DNA of 64,000 nucleotides from Ficedula albicollis (lineage: Eukaryota; Chordata; Aves; Passeriformes; Muscicapidae), in NCBI RefSeq assembly GCF_000247815.1, contig NC_021677.1, positions 59,893,762 to 59,957,761 of the forward strand, read 5' to 3'. Within the stretch, counting starts at the first letter, position 1. Every line of letters starts with the position of its first letter. Made by a program: the position numbers and the translations under genes. Of the stretch, positions 1-10,964 are shown piece by piece. Under the pieces are notes generated by a model. It was not told the DNA's origin and made no database searches. It worked only from the letters and a program-made list of their open reading frames with translations.

Positions 1-272
1 ATCTGTCACTTGGCTCAGTTCTCAACTGGTGTCTTGGTGCCTCTGAAATTGCAAGGGTGTGGTGATGAGTAGTCCTTAAAGCAATGGAATTAAAACCTTT
101 AAGAGTTCTCCCCTCATTAAGGGGAGCCTCCTTTGCTGGCTGCCCTTGAGGAGCAAGTTTCCTTACAGCAGGGTCTCAAAGGAAGCAAAAGTTAAATTTT
201 CATTAAGGAGTTTCTTAGGGTTTTTAAGAAGTGCTGTTGGGCTGAGTGGCTGCTGTTTCCTGTGTCCTGCAG
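1..272 (+). other. ARMH4: End of an ARMH4 intron
   Basis: Non-coding sequence upstream of the first visible exon. It ends in a pyrimidine-rich stretch (about 250-270) and the acceptor TGCAG at 268-272. An open frame runs in from 146, but its part upstream of 273 has no coding character and is read as intron. Exons encoding the signal peptide and most of the ectodomain must lie to the left of the window. Confidence 0.75.
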
Positions 273-488
273 ATCTCACAGATGGGATCCTGGTCACCAG
301 TGAGAAGGCTGTCCCAGCCCCTGGTGGGATGTCTTCTAGCCCAGCTGGACAGACAGAGGAGCCATCCAGCAGCACCGTGGTGCTGGTAACTCCATCCTCA
401 GCGGCCTCAGTCAGGAGAACAGCCCTTCCCTCCGAGAGGAGGAGCAGCACGGCCGTGACCTACGGGCTGGAGCGCCTGGAGTCAGAAG
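273..488 (+). CDS. ARMH4: ARMH4 exon, Ser/Thr-rich ectodomain segment
   Basis: This is an internal coding exon of 216 bp, phase 1 to phase 1. It opens after TGCAG at 268-272 and ends at GAAG before a GT at 489-490. The encoded 72 residues are rich in Ser, Thr, Pro and Ala, include a stretch SSSTVVLVTPSSAAS, and end in LERLESE. This suits a mucin-like extracellular stalk. The splice phase joins exactly to the acidic exon at 10710. The end of this exon followed by an acidic run matches the layout I remember for mammalian ARMH4. The donor (GTACCC) lacks the usual G at +5 and looks weak. ARMH4 is a type I membrane protein reported to dampen IL6ST/STAT3 and mTORC2/AKT signalling; that role is family knowledge and is not visible here. 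Confidence 0.85.
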
Positions 489-535
489 GTACCCCCGGGG
501 GAAAGGGGGGCTCCTGTGCCCTGCCACACCTGCCC

Positions 536-598
536 TGACAGCCCCCAGCCTGCCTGGCTGCCCCTCACCTCTCTGCACATCTTACTGCTCCCAATAAA
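536..598 (+). terminator. ARMH4: Candidate intronic polyadenylation site of ARMH4
   Basis: If the weak donor at 489 is not used, the reading frame continues for 16 residues to a TGA at 536-538. A canonical AATAAA follows at 593-598, in the context CCAATAAAGC. Downstream sequence around 645-665 includes AGCAGTGTCC, a modest GU-containing element. Such a transcript would encode an ARMH4 ectodomain without the transmembrane segment. Use of the site is inferred from sequence only. Confidence 0.4.
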
Positions 599-3178
599 GC
601 TGTTGGAGAACCTGGCCTCTCCCAGGAGGCGCAGGAAGCAAGCAGTGAGCAGTGTCCTGCAGGATTCCTGAAATTCTGGTGGTTGTGGTGGATGGGGTGG
701 GTTTTTCCCTGGACAAGGGAGCAGCAGTGGTGTTGCTGTTGCAGCAGGGTCTGGCTCCACACCCTGTAATGTTGGTGTGTGCATATTGCAATACTGGCAC
801 TGCAGGGCTCTGTTCCAGGAGCACCCACCAAGGAGATCCCAGCAGATCCTGCCCTGGAGCTGCTCTGCAGCTCTGATCTGCCTTCTTTTCACCTCACCCA
901 CATTTTTCCTGCAGAGAGCTGCTTCTTGCTCTTTTTTCCTACTTGAACTCCTCTCTGCTTGCTCATCCATCCAGTTCTGTGCTCCAGTGTCTGGGCTGAT
1001 ACCACCTGGCAGGAATTAATCTTTCTGCCTGCTTTTGCTCCCCTTCCTTTATCTTGACCTTCTCTTGCCTTAGTGTTTTACTGCAAAGGTTGGCAGCTCT
1101 CCAGGGGTGGCATTGCCAGATGGTATTTCTCCTCTGAGTAGAGGTGGGGTGCTGTAGACAGCAGCTCATCAGCATCTTTTCTCTGCAGGAAGCAATAACT
1201 CTCCCTCCTGTTAAATTTAGAGGGCAGCAGAACTTGGGAGTCTTCCCCACTGCATGTGCCTGGCTTGCTGCTGGCTTTGAAGCTTTCCCTGAGCTCCCTG
1301 GGACTCCAACTGCAGCATGCTGCCCTTGCCAGGATGGATCTTGGATGTCTCTGGCAAGGCAGGGATGTGGTGCTAATGGGGAGAGTGGCAGCAGGGCAAG
1401 GAAAGGTCGTGTGTGTAGGGAAAACCTCGTATTTCAGGCTGGGAAAGAAGGTCTCTGCTTAGCAGGAGCAGTGTGATTCAGGAGGCTAAAGTGTATTATA
1501 GCCCTCTGGGATCTCCTTTAGAAGTCTGGGTTTCTGCATGGGAAGATAAGAGGGATTTTAGTTTCAGCTGAGCTTTGGTGTCTCTCAATTTAATGAGACC
1601 TTCTGCACAGGCGTTTAAAGAAAAAAAAAAAGTCCTCCTGCTCCAGTACAGGACTGATGCAACTTTTTTGTATTCCTGCTGCACTCTGCTCTGGGCTCCT
1701 CTAAAGGCAAATGTGGGCCGTAGCTGGGACCAGGTGCCCTCAGTGATGAGGGCTCAGGTGGAAATTTGGGGTTCTTGGCTCTGCAGGTGCCTGTTCTCCA
1801 AGGGGGCTCTTGGTGCTCTGTGGATTTGACAACTGGCACAGCTTTTGTGTCTAAATCTCTTCAGCTCAGCCAGACCTTTGTGCAGGGAGCCAGGAGGTTC
1901 CCTGGTGCTGGGGATCACAAATCCACACCTTGTGAAATGGGACAATTCCAATTTCCATTTGGGGAAAGGCTTTCTGCCTGGGCATGGTGCTGCCCCAGTT
2001 AAGCACAAAGGAAGATTTTTGAGCTACTACCATGCTTTCTTAACATCTTTTTCTGCCTAATGGCAGCTGGGGAGTCTCACATCCTCATGGTAGAGTGGCA
2101 TTTGGAAGCTTAGCTCCCAAAATTACAGTTCCTGGTGTTGACTCTCAGAATATCTAGATGCTGCCAGATCCAAGATGCTTGAGGTTGCTTTCCTTTAAAG
2201 CTACATGGAGCTCCAGCCCAGGGTACTCAGGTTTTTGGGGGATGCTGTTGCAGGCACATGATTGGGTCCCTAATGAGGGATCTTGAGGATCACTGTTGGA
2301 GGAAGTGCAAGGAGCTGAGTGAGCTCTGCTGCCTTCAGTGGGGTCCTGCTGACTTGCCTCACTGAAGGCCTGGCTCATCATTAAATATAAACCCCTGCTG
2401 CTCAGCTCCCTCTGTTTCTTGGGGACCATCTGTGCCAAACTGCCTGTGGTTAATTGCATCTGTGTACTCACCTGCCTGGCTTGGATGCAAAACTGCTTTA
2501 AAAAAATCAAATTGCACAGACAAAATGAAAATATGTGTAGATGAGCTTATCCTCCTCTCTGGTGGACTCTGGAGAGATGAACTGGGTAACAAATGTCTTC
2601 CTGCCTTGACTCTGTGGTGAGCTTGGTTCTGCTTGCCCTTCCCAGTCAGAGAAATCCTATAAAGGGATTATAGGATATGGGGACAGGACTCAGCAGAGGA
2701 TAAGGCTTGCTTGTCTGGGGGAATTGATTATGTATTTTGTCTCTGTGCCTAGAATTTGTATGCCTCCCTAGCGAGTTGAGCACTGCAGCTTTCTCTGCAG
2801 GGCTTCTGGCTCAAGTGGCTTTTACTGAGGACCACTGTGAGCCTCCCAACACTTCTAAAAGTGACTCTTGGGAAAGGAGCCACATTCCTATTTGACTTGA
2901 GTCCTGTGCTGTAGCATCTGCCATGGTGGTGTTGGCAGAGGTGACTGCACACCCCCCACATGGCAGTGTTTGGCAGGTGGGACTTTCTGAAGTGGCAGGA
3001 CACATGCCATGCTCCCCCTTCTGCAAAATCCTTGCAGTTTTCAGCTGGAACCTGCTGGAGAGAGCACACCAGGCTCTGGTCCTGTTGCTGTGGGTGAGGG
3101 TGAGTCTGTATCTGGCCCTGCAGAGCCAAGATTTGGTTCTTCAGTGTGCCACCACCCTGCCTGGGCAGCAGAGAATCG

Positions 3179-3385
3179 TGGCACCACAGGATGGGTTGGT
3201 ATGGAAGTGACCTCCAAGATGCTCTCATCCCAACCCCTGCCATGGGCAGGGACACCTGCCACTATCCCAGGGTGCTCCAAACCCCATCCAACCTGGCTGG
3301 AACAATTCCAGGGATAGCCACAGCTTCTCTGGGCACCCTGTGCCAGGGTCCCAGCACCCTCCCAGGGAAGAATTCCTTCTTGCAG
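3179..3385 (-). mobile_element. CR1 LINE 3'-end fragment
   Basis: The + strand shows the reverse complement of a CR1 tail: a diverged ATGGGTTGG...GGAAGTGACC segment, then CCTGCCATGGGCAGGGACAC, then GTGCTCCAAACCCCATCCAACCTGG, CACAGCTTCTCTGGGC and a GAAGAATTCCTTCTTGC end. The order matches other avian CR1 copies in the window. It is 5'-truncated. Confidence 0.85.
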
Positions 3386-3661
3386 TCTGCTCTCCCTGCT
3401 GGGAGTGAGCTGCTCCCACAGCTCAGGGCTCAGGAGGTGCTCAGAGCTGTGATTGAAGCAGGAACTGCTCTGCCTGTTGTGTGGTGTCAGGAACAGCCAA
3501 TAGCTCTGAAAATGGGCAGCTTAAAATCAGTTGCTCCAGAGGAGACCTTAACCGAGTAGCTCTTGAGTGTGGAGTGTTCCCAATTAATTAGGATGGCTCT
3601 CAGCTGGCAGAATTTGGAGTTTCATGTGCATTTGCAGCCTGCTGTGAATTATTTTGTGTAC

Positions 3662-3870
3662 CCTAGAACAGCTTAGGTTGGAAAAGACCTTCAGGATTGA
3701 ATCCAGCTTTTGACCAAGCACCTCTGTATCAACCAGACCATGTCCAGCCTTTCCTTAAACACCTCCAGCCATGGTGACTCCAGCACCACCCTGGGCAGCC
3801 CCTTCCAGTGTGTAATCACCCTTTCTGTGAAGAAATTCCCCCTGAATACTTCAGAACTTGTAGCCACTTG
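3662..3870 (-). mobile_element. Older CR1 LINE fragment
   Basis: A diverged reverse-complement CR1 tail. It contains AGAACAGCTTAGGTTGGAAAA, CATGTCCAGCCTTTCCTTAAA, CACCTCCAGCCATGGTGACTC, CACCACCCTGGGCAGCCC and GAAGAAATTCCCCCTGAAT. It belongs to a different, older-looking subfamily than the copy at 3179. Confidence 0.8.
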
Positions 3871-4399
3871 TATAAATTTCTACAAGATGCTTCAACTCCC
3901 CATTTTTCTTCTGAGCTGTGTCACAGGGAGGTCCCTTCTTTTTTGGGGGTGGTGTGAAGGGTGTTTTTCCCAGAAATTAAGGCTCTGAAGGGAATTGCTA
4001 TTTGGACCTTAATGAATTAAGATCTGCCTCATTACATCTCTGCAACCCTGTTAAAAATTTAAATTAGGATGCAGAGGTGTAAATAAAACAGGCACTTAAC
4101 CCAGCATGGCTAACTAGCCTGATATTTTAATTCCTCACCAGCTCTTTGGATATCAACTAAATTGGCAAGGAACAGAAGACTTACAGCACATGCAGAATGA
4201 ATTATTAAATGGTTTTGGTGCACACTTTTCTCTTGCTTCTTGTTTATTGCTCCCACTGAAATGGGAGCTGCTCTGTGTTGACCTCTATCTTTTTCCCAGC
4301 AGGTGGTGGCTCATCCCTCCTTCTCATTTGTAGCAGAAAATGATAAAAAAAAGTGACAATTTTTTTGTATCAAACTTTTTATTTCCTTTTCTTCTGAAA

Positions 4400-4735
4400 G
4401 TGTTTGATACAGACATCCACAGTTTTTCTGTGCAGCCTCAGCCAGGGCCTCACTCCATTCCTGGGCAAGAATTCCTTCTGGATCTCCAATCCAACCCTGC
4501 CCTCTGTCAGGTTGAAGCCATCCCTCTTGTCCTGTCATGCACTGGTCCAAATTGCCTCTCCAGCTCTCTTGGACCCCCTTTAGGCACTGGAAGGATCTCC
4601 AAGGTCTCCCAGGAGCCTTCCCTTCTCCAGGCTGAGCACCCCCAGCTCTTTGTGATGTTCTGGCTCTGTTCTGCCTCCAGCAGGTTGGATGACATTTCTT
4701 AGTCTGACCCACCTTGGTTCCTGTTCTGACCAGGC
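4400..4735 (-). mobile_element. CR1 LINE fragment
   Basis: Reverse-complement CR1 sequence. It contains GCAAGAATTCCTTCTGGATC and CAATCCAACCCTGCCCTCTG, and then the more internal CR1 block with AAGGTCTCCCAGGAGCCTTC, CTTCTCCAGGCTGAGCACCC and CAGCTCTTTGTGATG. It extends further 5' in the element than most copies here. Confidence 0.8.
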
Positions 4736-5719
4736 TTTGTTTGAATTTTGAACTGTATTAGATTTTTTTCATTTTCCAAAAAAAAAAAGAGTTCACTTAA
4801 ATATCACTTTAATGTTGTAGCTTTCCCATGCTTAATGGGGCTTTCTGGGAGCTTTGTTCAGTGGGAGCAGAGGTGCTGCAGGAAGGGGATCAAGGATTTG
4901 GGAAGAAGCAGGAGCTCAGACTAGAAATGAGCTGGGTGGACTCAGTCCTGTTCCCTTTGGCTCCTCTTAATGCTCACTTGAGTTAAAACCTTGTGCCCTG
5001 GAGACTGTTGGCCATAATAACAGACCTGCTCCCCAATAAACATCATCTGTGATTATCCACGCTGGGTTTGTCCAGAAAATAAAGCTGAAATCAAATGTTT
5101 TCTTAACTCTTGGCGTGTTGGTTCTGTTCCCAGGCAGTGGGGTTGAATTGAATGTTTCTGGAAAGAAAACACCAACAGCCTTTTCCAATGAAAATGGAAT
5201 GAGTATCTCTGGTAGCTTTTTGTTGGTTGTGCTTTTGGGGTTTTTTTGTTGTTGGTTGTTTGAGGTTTTTTTGTGGTTTGGAAAACAAGTCCTGTGCCCA
5301 CAGACCTTTTCTTGGGGAAAGCATTTTGTTAAGAGATGTTGTAAACTTTTTATCTGCCTTCCTCTGTCTTGTTCTGCCCTGTCCACTCACAGGTCATGGT
5401 TTTTAAATCTGGACTGATTTGGCTGCCCTCACTTGATAAATCACCACTTTCTTGTTTTGACTTCTATGCTGGTTGGTTCAACACCTGTACACCCAGGAGC
5501 AGGAGAGCTGTTCTGCAGCAAGCCAAACTTGTTACAGTACATGCAGTGTGTTCTGCAGCATTTAGGGTGTTTTTTCCTCTTTTAAAATAGCCTTGTGTTG
5601 CTAAACTGGCTCTCTAATCTGGCTCAGTGAGAGTAATTTTGAGGTGAATTCTGCTGGAGATTGTTTACTCTTGTCCAAAATTAAAGGATTTCTTCCTAAA
5701 ACAAAAATAAACTACCTTG

Positions 5720-5995
5720 GATTCCCCCAAGGAAGATTTAAATTGGGTATTAGGGCAAAATTTAGTCACTGAGAGGGTGGTCAGGTACTGGCACAGCTGC
5801 CCAGGGCAGTGGTGGAGTCTTCAGCCCTGGAAGGGTTTGAGAGAGGTGTGGATGTGGCACTTGGGGACATGGGTTGGCAGTGCTGGGGGAATGGTTTGAC
5901 TTGGTGATTTGAGAGCTCTTCCAACCTGACAGTGCTGGGGGAATGGTTGGACTTGGTGATTTGAGAGCTCTTCCAACCTGAGTGATTCTGTGACG
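5720..5995 (+). mobile_element. CR1 LINE 3' fragment with internal duplication
   Basis: Sense CR1 tail. A GGAAGATTTAAATTGGGTAT start is followed by GAGAGGGTGGTCAGGTACTGG, GCTGCCCAGGGCAGTGGTGG, GGATGTGGCACTTGGGGACA and TTGAGAGCTCTTCCAACCTG. The last about 52 bp are repeated once in tandem (5878-5929 and 5930-5981). Confidence 0.9.
5878..5981 (+). repeat. 52-bp direct duplication within CR1
   Basis: Two copies starting at 5878 and 5930. Each begins CAGTGCTGGGGGAATGGTT and ends in CTTCCAACCTGA. They differ at very few positions. This belongs to the class of local duplications found throughout the window. Confidence 0.85.
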
Positions 5996-6208
5996 TGTAA
6001 ACTCCTCTTCTCTTGAAGCTGCAGTGCGTTGGGGATATATTATCCTGCTTTGTGTGGTAGAATCTCACCCAACAATGCATTGTTCCAAGTGTCCCTTTCC
6101 CTGTCTCTGTGCAATTGCTTGATGCTGAAGCTTCCCAAGAGACTGATTTTTATTTTTTAAATTAATTAATTTATTTTTTATTTTCCCCCAGACCACAGCA
6201 TTTAAGAC

Positions 6209-6340
6209 ACCACCACATCCTGCAAATACCTCCAGGGGGTTTTGCCCTGGGGTTTGGCAGAGGTTTCTGTGCCTACCACCACATTCTGCAAATACCTCCA
6301 GGGGGTTTTGCCCTGGGGTTTGGCAGAGGTTTCTGTGCCT
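6209..6340 (+). repeat. 66-bp direct duplication
   Basis: Copies at 6209-6274 and 6275-6340, adjacent and head to tail. Each runs from ACCACCACAT to GTTTCTGTGCCT. I see one difference, C at 6219 against T at 6285. No element family was recognised. Confidence 0.9.
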
Positions 6341-6890
6341 GGGTGTCCTTTGCCCAGGGGCACTGCTTGGTGAGAGCATCTCCACCTTCCTACAGCTCTC
6401 TCCTTCCAGGCTGTCAAAGGCTCTTGGCAGCATTTTGGAGCTGTGGGATGGTGACATTGATCACGTGAAGACAACACTTTAATAATACAAGAGGTGTCCT
6501 AGAAAGGCCTTCCTGCCTTGACAGTCAGATCACAGAAGCAGTGCAGAAAGTGAACCTCAGTGGGAGAGAACACTTGGCAGAGGTTTCTTAATGCCTCTCC
6601 CTCCTGCTCTGGCATAGATCCCCCGTCCCTAATCCTGTTGTTGTTTACACAGCATTATTTACACATTTACATGGTGTTATTAGCACATTGAGGTGACCCT
6701 GCAGCACTGAACATCACTTAAAACCACAGCTTAAACTGTCAGGAATCACAGCAGTCCTCTGTGGCATCATTTAGACATTTTTATCCACTGAGTTTGGTGT
6801 GAGGGAGGCTGGGAAGGGAAAGGACAGAGCAAATGATAACTCCAGGTTTTGCCATGCAACTTCTTTCTTTCCTTTTTAGGTTTGTTTTTG

Positions 6891-6948
6891 TGTTTTTTTG
6901 GTTTTTTTTTTTTTTTTTTTTTTTTGGTTTTTTTTTTTTTTTTTTTTG
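6891..6948 (+). repeat. T-rich homopolymer tract
   Basis: Long runs of T broken only by GG pairs, next to a TTTGTTTTTGTG segment. It is a low-complexity tract, and its chance ORFs of poly-Phe or poly-Lys are not genes. Confidence 0.9.
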
Positions 6949-7673
6949 GTTGCACTTAGAATTCAGTTCATGCCTCTGCATCTGTCACCTTCCACTGGGA
7001 GCCTCTTGCTGTTCAGGGCACAGCAAGATATTTCTCCTGTGTGTTCAACCTGACAAATGCTGGTTTCCTGGCTCTCCTGAGGAACACAAGTGTTTGCAAA
7101 CATTAATGGAAAATATCTAAATATAGAAACATCCTTCTTCAGTGAAGGTTTCCTCAGCTGAAAACCTGATGTAGCTCCACTGCCTTCAGCAAGGTTGTGA
7201 GCTCAGTGCCTTCAGCTGCAGCTTCTCTCACCCCATCACACCCCAAAAATTGAGTCTGAGGCTTTCACCTGCTGGATGCTGCTGGTTGTCCAGTTGTTTC
7301 AGATTCCACAGGTTCTGGGTTCCTGCTGGGTCAGGGAAATGCTTCACAGGGGAGGGATGAGGTGGTCTCATTTCTCCTGCTAAGCCACAGAAGTCAGCAG
7401 GCATGTGTAGTTTTGTGGTGAAAAACTTCACTTTTGGAGCAAGCACGAGGTGCTTTTGCCCCCCTGAAATAGCAAATCCCATCCTCTGGATCTCACCCTT
7501 GTCACTGGTGGATCCAGAGTCCCATGGTAAAGCCCAGTGTTCCTATTAATAAAGCTGGAAACCCCAAAAACTCTGCTTAAAATGTGTTATTTTATCTGAG
7601 TCTTGTTTCCTTGGGGCTCCCCTGCGGCTTCCCCAGCTAATAAAAGATAGGACAAGAAGAATCAGCCTCAAGC

Positions 7674-7876
7674 TGCAGCAGGGGAGGTTTAGGTTGGATA
7701 TTAAGAAAAATTTCTTTAACAAAGAGATGGTCAGGCATTGTGCCAGGCTGCCCAGTCCCCATCCCTGGAGAGATTTAAAGGATGTGTGGATGTGGCATTT
7801 GGGGATGTGGTTTAGTACTGCATTAACAGTTGGACTCAGTAACCTTAGAGGGCTTTTCCAACCTAAACCATTCCAC
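7674..7876 (+). mobile_element. CR1 LINE 3' fragment
   Basis: Sense CR1 tail: GGGGAGGTTTAGGTTGGATAT, AATTTCTTTAACAAAGAGATG, GGATGTGTGGATGTGGCATT and TTAGAGGGCTTTTCCAACCT. It is 5'-truncated, as is usual for CR1. Confidence 0.9.
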
Positions 7877-8116
7877 AGCACACAAAAATAGTTCTCACTG
7901 AGCTGCAAATGCACATGAAACTCTGGATTTCTTCTGAATCTGCTGGGCTTTGCACTTTCACTCCTTGCTACATTCAGCCTTCCCCAATATTTTCTTTCAA
8001 TCTGCTGCTGAAGCCTTTTGAAGGCCATAAGGTGCCAATTTAGGAGGGAAAATGTGACTTTTATAGAATGCTTGAGCTTCAGCTGTGTGCTGCTCACTTC
8101 CATTTCCCAATCTGCA

Positions 8117-8297
8117 CAGCCTGCCCACGGCTGCTCATTGTGCCTCTGCTCCTGAAATTCCCACACTTGGGAAGTTCGTGGGTTGTTTATTTATTTTTTT
8201 TTTTTTTTCAGCCTGCCCATGGCTGCTTGTTGTGCCTCTGCTCCTGAAATCCCACACTTGGGAAGTTCGTTGGCTGTTTATATTTTTTTTTTTTTTT
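8117..8297 (+). repeat. About 90-bp direct duplication, each copy ending in poly-T
   Basis: Copy 1 is 8117-8208 and copy 2 is 8209-8297. Both start CAGCCTGCCCA, contain GCCTCTGCTCCTGAAAT and CACTTGGGAAGTTCGT, and end in a run of more than 10 T. The poly-T end is shared with the duplications at 32251, 39858 and 62447. Confidence 0.85.
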
Positions 8298-9438
8298 GTA
8301 AGTGCAGCTTCCTCCCTGTACCACCAAGTGGTGCTCTGCACTGCACCTTGCAGCAAGGCAAGCTGCTGGCATTTTGGGATGGGGGTTAAAAAGCTGGTTT
8401 TGGATGCAGGAATGAGGCAGAGAGGAGAAGGGAACAAGCTGAGAGCCTTTTCCTTCCCCCTTGGAGAGGCTGTGCTACAAGCATCTCATTATTCCCAGCT
8501 TTCTGCTGGGGCTGAGTGGTGATTGATGAAGCTTGGTGATCATCAGATGTGATAAGTAGTCTCAGCACTTTCAATTTGGGTGTTCAGCTTGGCTGCCTGT
8601 GAGGCTTTGGAGGCAGGGAGATGGCTATCTGTGGCTGCAGCACTGGATCCTGGCAGGTGTGTGGCATTTGAGCTGCTAAAAATCACAAGAAGCTTCTCAA
8701 ATCCTTGTCCCAAAGCAGTTTTTCAGAGATAAAAATCCCATGCTTGTTCTTTCTTGGTTGGTTTTTCCACCCAGTCTGGGGAAAAGCTCTGTTCATGTTC
8801 CTCTCCTCTGGTGTTCTGGCTGTTGAGTCTCTGCTAAATTTTGGGATTGTTGGTAGCTGTGTTGCTGTCAGCAGAGGGAAAAGACCTGCATTAACTTATC
8901 TTTGCAGGTTTCCTGTGAGCACTCTCCAGGTGCCACTCTCAGCTTCGCAGCTGTGTGTTTTGTATGAAAAAAACATGCATTTTGACAGAGAAAATTCTGA
9001 TCTTGATTCTAAATGATGGGCACATTATGATACAGAAACTGCCTGTAAAATGCAGTGGGAATTTAAGGAATTTAACTGCATCCCTGTGAGCTCCATTAGA
9101 TGCTCTGCGTGGTGTCATTGTGGCAGGAAGGATTTTTCCAGGTACCAAAAGCCATGCTCTGGCAGGATGATGCAGCTAAATCCCAACAGCAGCTCATTTG
9201 TATGGAATACAGAGCTAGAACTGAAAGGCAGTGGCTGGGATTGTCTTGTCTGGTGAGCTGAGGAAAAACTCAGTGTTTGGAAGCAAATCCTTGAATTCCA
9301 GGGGAAGGAGATGCCACGGGACAGCACAGTGGGTTGTAACATGCACTGATTTCTCATATTCTCATGTGATGTTCCAGTCTGTGGAGGCCATTCAATCCAG
9401 GCTGGATTCCCACCAAACTATATGAGATACAACCACAG

Positions 9439-9569
9439 CAGAAATTAAGGGACATTTGGGTGACAAAGAGCTCTTTGCCTGGATTCTTAGTTTTTAATGC
9501 CTGACAGAAGTTAAGGGACATTTGGGTGACAAAGAGTTCTTTGCCTGGATTCTTAGTTTTTAATGCCTG
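9439..9569 (+). repeat. 66-bp direct duplication
   Basis: Copies start at 9439 and 9505. Each contains TTAAGGGACATTTGGGTGAC and GGATTCTTAGTTTTTAATGC. Only a few differences are seen, for example GAAATTAAGG against GAAGTTAAGG. Confidence 0.9.
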
Positions 9570-10079
9570 GGTGCAGGGTGATGGGCTCTCCCAGCCTGCC
9601 TACACCAGGAGGGAATTTTTCTACAGAGCAGGATTGGTGTAAATTAGATAAAAGTGCACAAATGCTGTGTTTTGATTCTCAGCCTTGAAAAAAGAACTGT
9701 GAGAAATTCAAAGCATGCCATTGTTCCAGATACTATCTTTCCCTGGTGGGTGGCTCCATCAGTAGCTGTTAAACAGCTCCAATGCAAATTCTGGGATAGG
9801 ATGTCTCTGAGACTTTGGTAATTATAACTTGGAAAAAAAAACTGTGGGAAGACTGGGTCTGGATTTGTTTGCCCTGCTCTAGACTTCCTTCAGCATCTGC
9901 AGCCAGTTGTGGTTGGAAATAGGATGTGGACAGAAAAAACCTTTGTTTGATCCAGTACAGTGGTTCCTGTGTTGCCATTAGATTCCAGTGATAAAATATG
10001 GCTTAAATACTTATTTTTCCATATGTTAATAGTACAGTTTTGGAATAAATTAGTATTTGCTGTAGCAGAGAATTCATGG

Positions 10080-10310
10080 AGTCACAGAATGGTTTTGGCT
10101 GAAAGGGACCTTAAAGATCATCTTGTTTCAACCCCCCCCTTCCATGGGCAGGGAGACCTAGCACTAAATTCCCAGGAATTTCCTCAGTCACATTTTCCAT
10201 CTCTCCTGTGAAGTGCTGGCTGTGCTGCCTTCCTTCGAACACTTCCCAAGGCCAGGTGGGATGGGGCTTGGAGCAACCTGATCTTGGAAGCAGTGCCCTT
10301 TCCAGAGCTG
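10080..10310. mobile_element. Two CR1 fragments in opposite orientation
   Basis: Bases 10080-10165 are a reverse-complement CR1 3' end (GTCACAGAATGGTTTTGGCT, AAGGGACCTTAAAGATCATC, TTCCATGGGCAGGGAGACC). Bases about 10238-10310 read as sense CR1 (AACACTTCCCAAGGCCAGG, GGGCTTGGAGCAACCTGATC). The two parts overlap in the element by only about 20 bp, so a strong hairpin is not expected. The pair lies about 400 bp upstream of the acidic ARMH4 exon. Confidence 0.7.
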
Positions 10311-10709
10311 GGAAAGACTCAGAGTTAAACATAGAAGCAGTTATTGCTGCCTCCAAGATTGGAAATGAGGGGAAGAGCTGCTCTCACTTGAGCTGTAATT
10401 AGTCAAGCAGGGAGCTCTGTAGTTACAGGTGTTGGTACACATGCACATCCTTGTTTGCACCCTGCTGCTAGGAAGCAAAAAATTACTGTATTTCCCACTA
10501 ATTTGAGAGTCTGAGACATCATCTCCTTGTTCCCCAGCAACTTGCAGTGGTGCTGAGCTCCTCCAGAAGAGCCCCTGTGGGTGTCTCCTGTCGGAGAACA
10601 GGCACAAGTTGGTGCCTCTGGAGGAGCTCAGCCTGGTGCTCACCTCGAGAGCTTAATTTCTGCCTGGTGAGATGTTTCCTGATGTTTCTTTTCTGTCCCC
10701 CCTGGGCAG

Positions 10710-10964
10710 AGGGTGAGGAAGAGGAAGAGGATGAAGAGGAGGAAGAGGAAGAAGAAGAGGAGGAAGAGGAAGACGAGGAGGACAAAGACATAGACCTGAT
10801 GGATGAAAGCCTGGAGGGTGACACGGGGCTGCCAGGCTTCACACTTCCAGGAGAGACCTCCCAGGAGCCCCTGGCTGGTCTGGAAAACCCAGTGGCCCAG
10901 CTGGCTGGGGTGTCCTACCAGGTTCCTGACACCATTGAGTGGGAGCAGCAGAACCAGGGTCTGG
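10710..10964 (+). CDS. ARMH4: ARMH4 exon, acidic tract and juxtamembrane ectodomain
   Basis: This 255-bp exon is phase 1 to phase 1. The acceptor is GGGCAG ending at 10709 and the donor is a strong GTAAGA at 10965. About the first 28 residues are almost all Glu and Asp, encoded by a purine-rich GAG/GAA/GAT run. They are followed by DKDIDLMDESLEGDTGLPGF, TLPGETSQEP and finally SYQVPDTIEWEQQNQGL. This order is what I remember for ARMH4 just before its transmembrane segment: acidic run, LPGFTLPG, TSQEP, then YQVPD and EWEQQNQGL. The acidic run is low complexity and its length probably varies between species. The exon joins in frame to 273-488 upstream and to the microexon at 36953 downstream. 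Confidence 0.94.

Larger units (their letters stand above)
489..10709 (+). other. ARMH4: ARMH4 intron (about 10.2 kb)
   Basis: This intron separates the ectodomain exon from the acidic-tract exon. It contains CR1 fragments on both strands (3179-3385, 3662-3870, 4400-4735, 5720-5995, 7674-7876, 10080-10310), direct duplications (5878-5981, 6209-6340, 8117-8297, 9439-9569) and a T-rich tract at 6891-6948. I see no convincing exon in the parts not listed (489-3180, 6340-7670, 8300-10080). It ends in a pyrimidine-rich tract (about 10682-10703) and CAG at 10707-10709. Confidence 0.7.

Noticed and set aside
5878..9569. Regularly sized repeats (66 bp twice) as a CRISPR-like array or satellite
   Set aside because: Each is a two-copy head-to-tail duplication of unrelated sequence, without spacers or a shared repeat. 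The genome is vertebrate.
10080..10310. Inverted CR1 pair as an RNA-editing hairpin near the acidic exon
   Set aside because: The two arms cover mostly different parts of CR1 and overlap by only about 20 bp, too little for a stable long duplex.
10519..10842. Minus-strand poly-Ser ORF over the acidic exon
   Set aside because: It is the reverse frame of the Glu/Asp-coding tract of ARMH4 and has no independent support.
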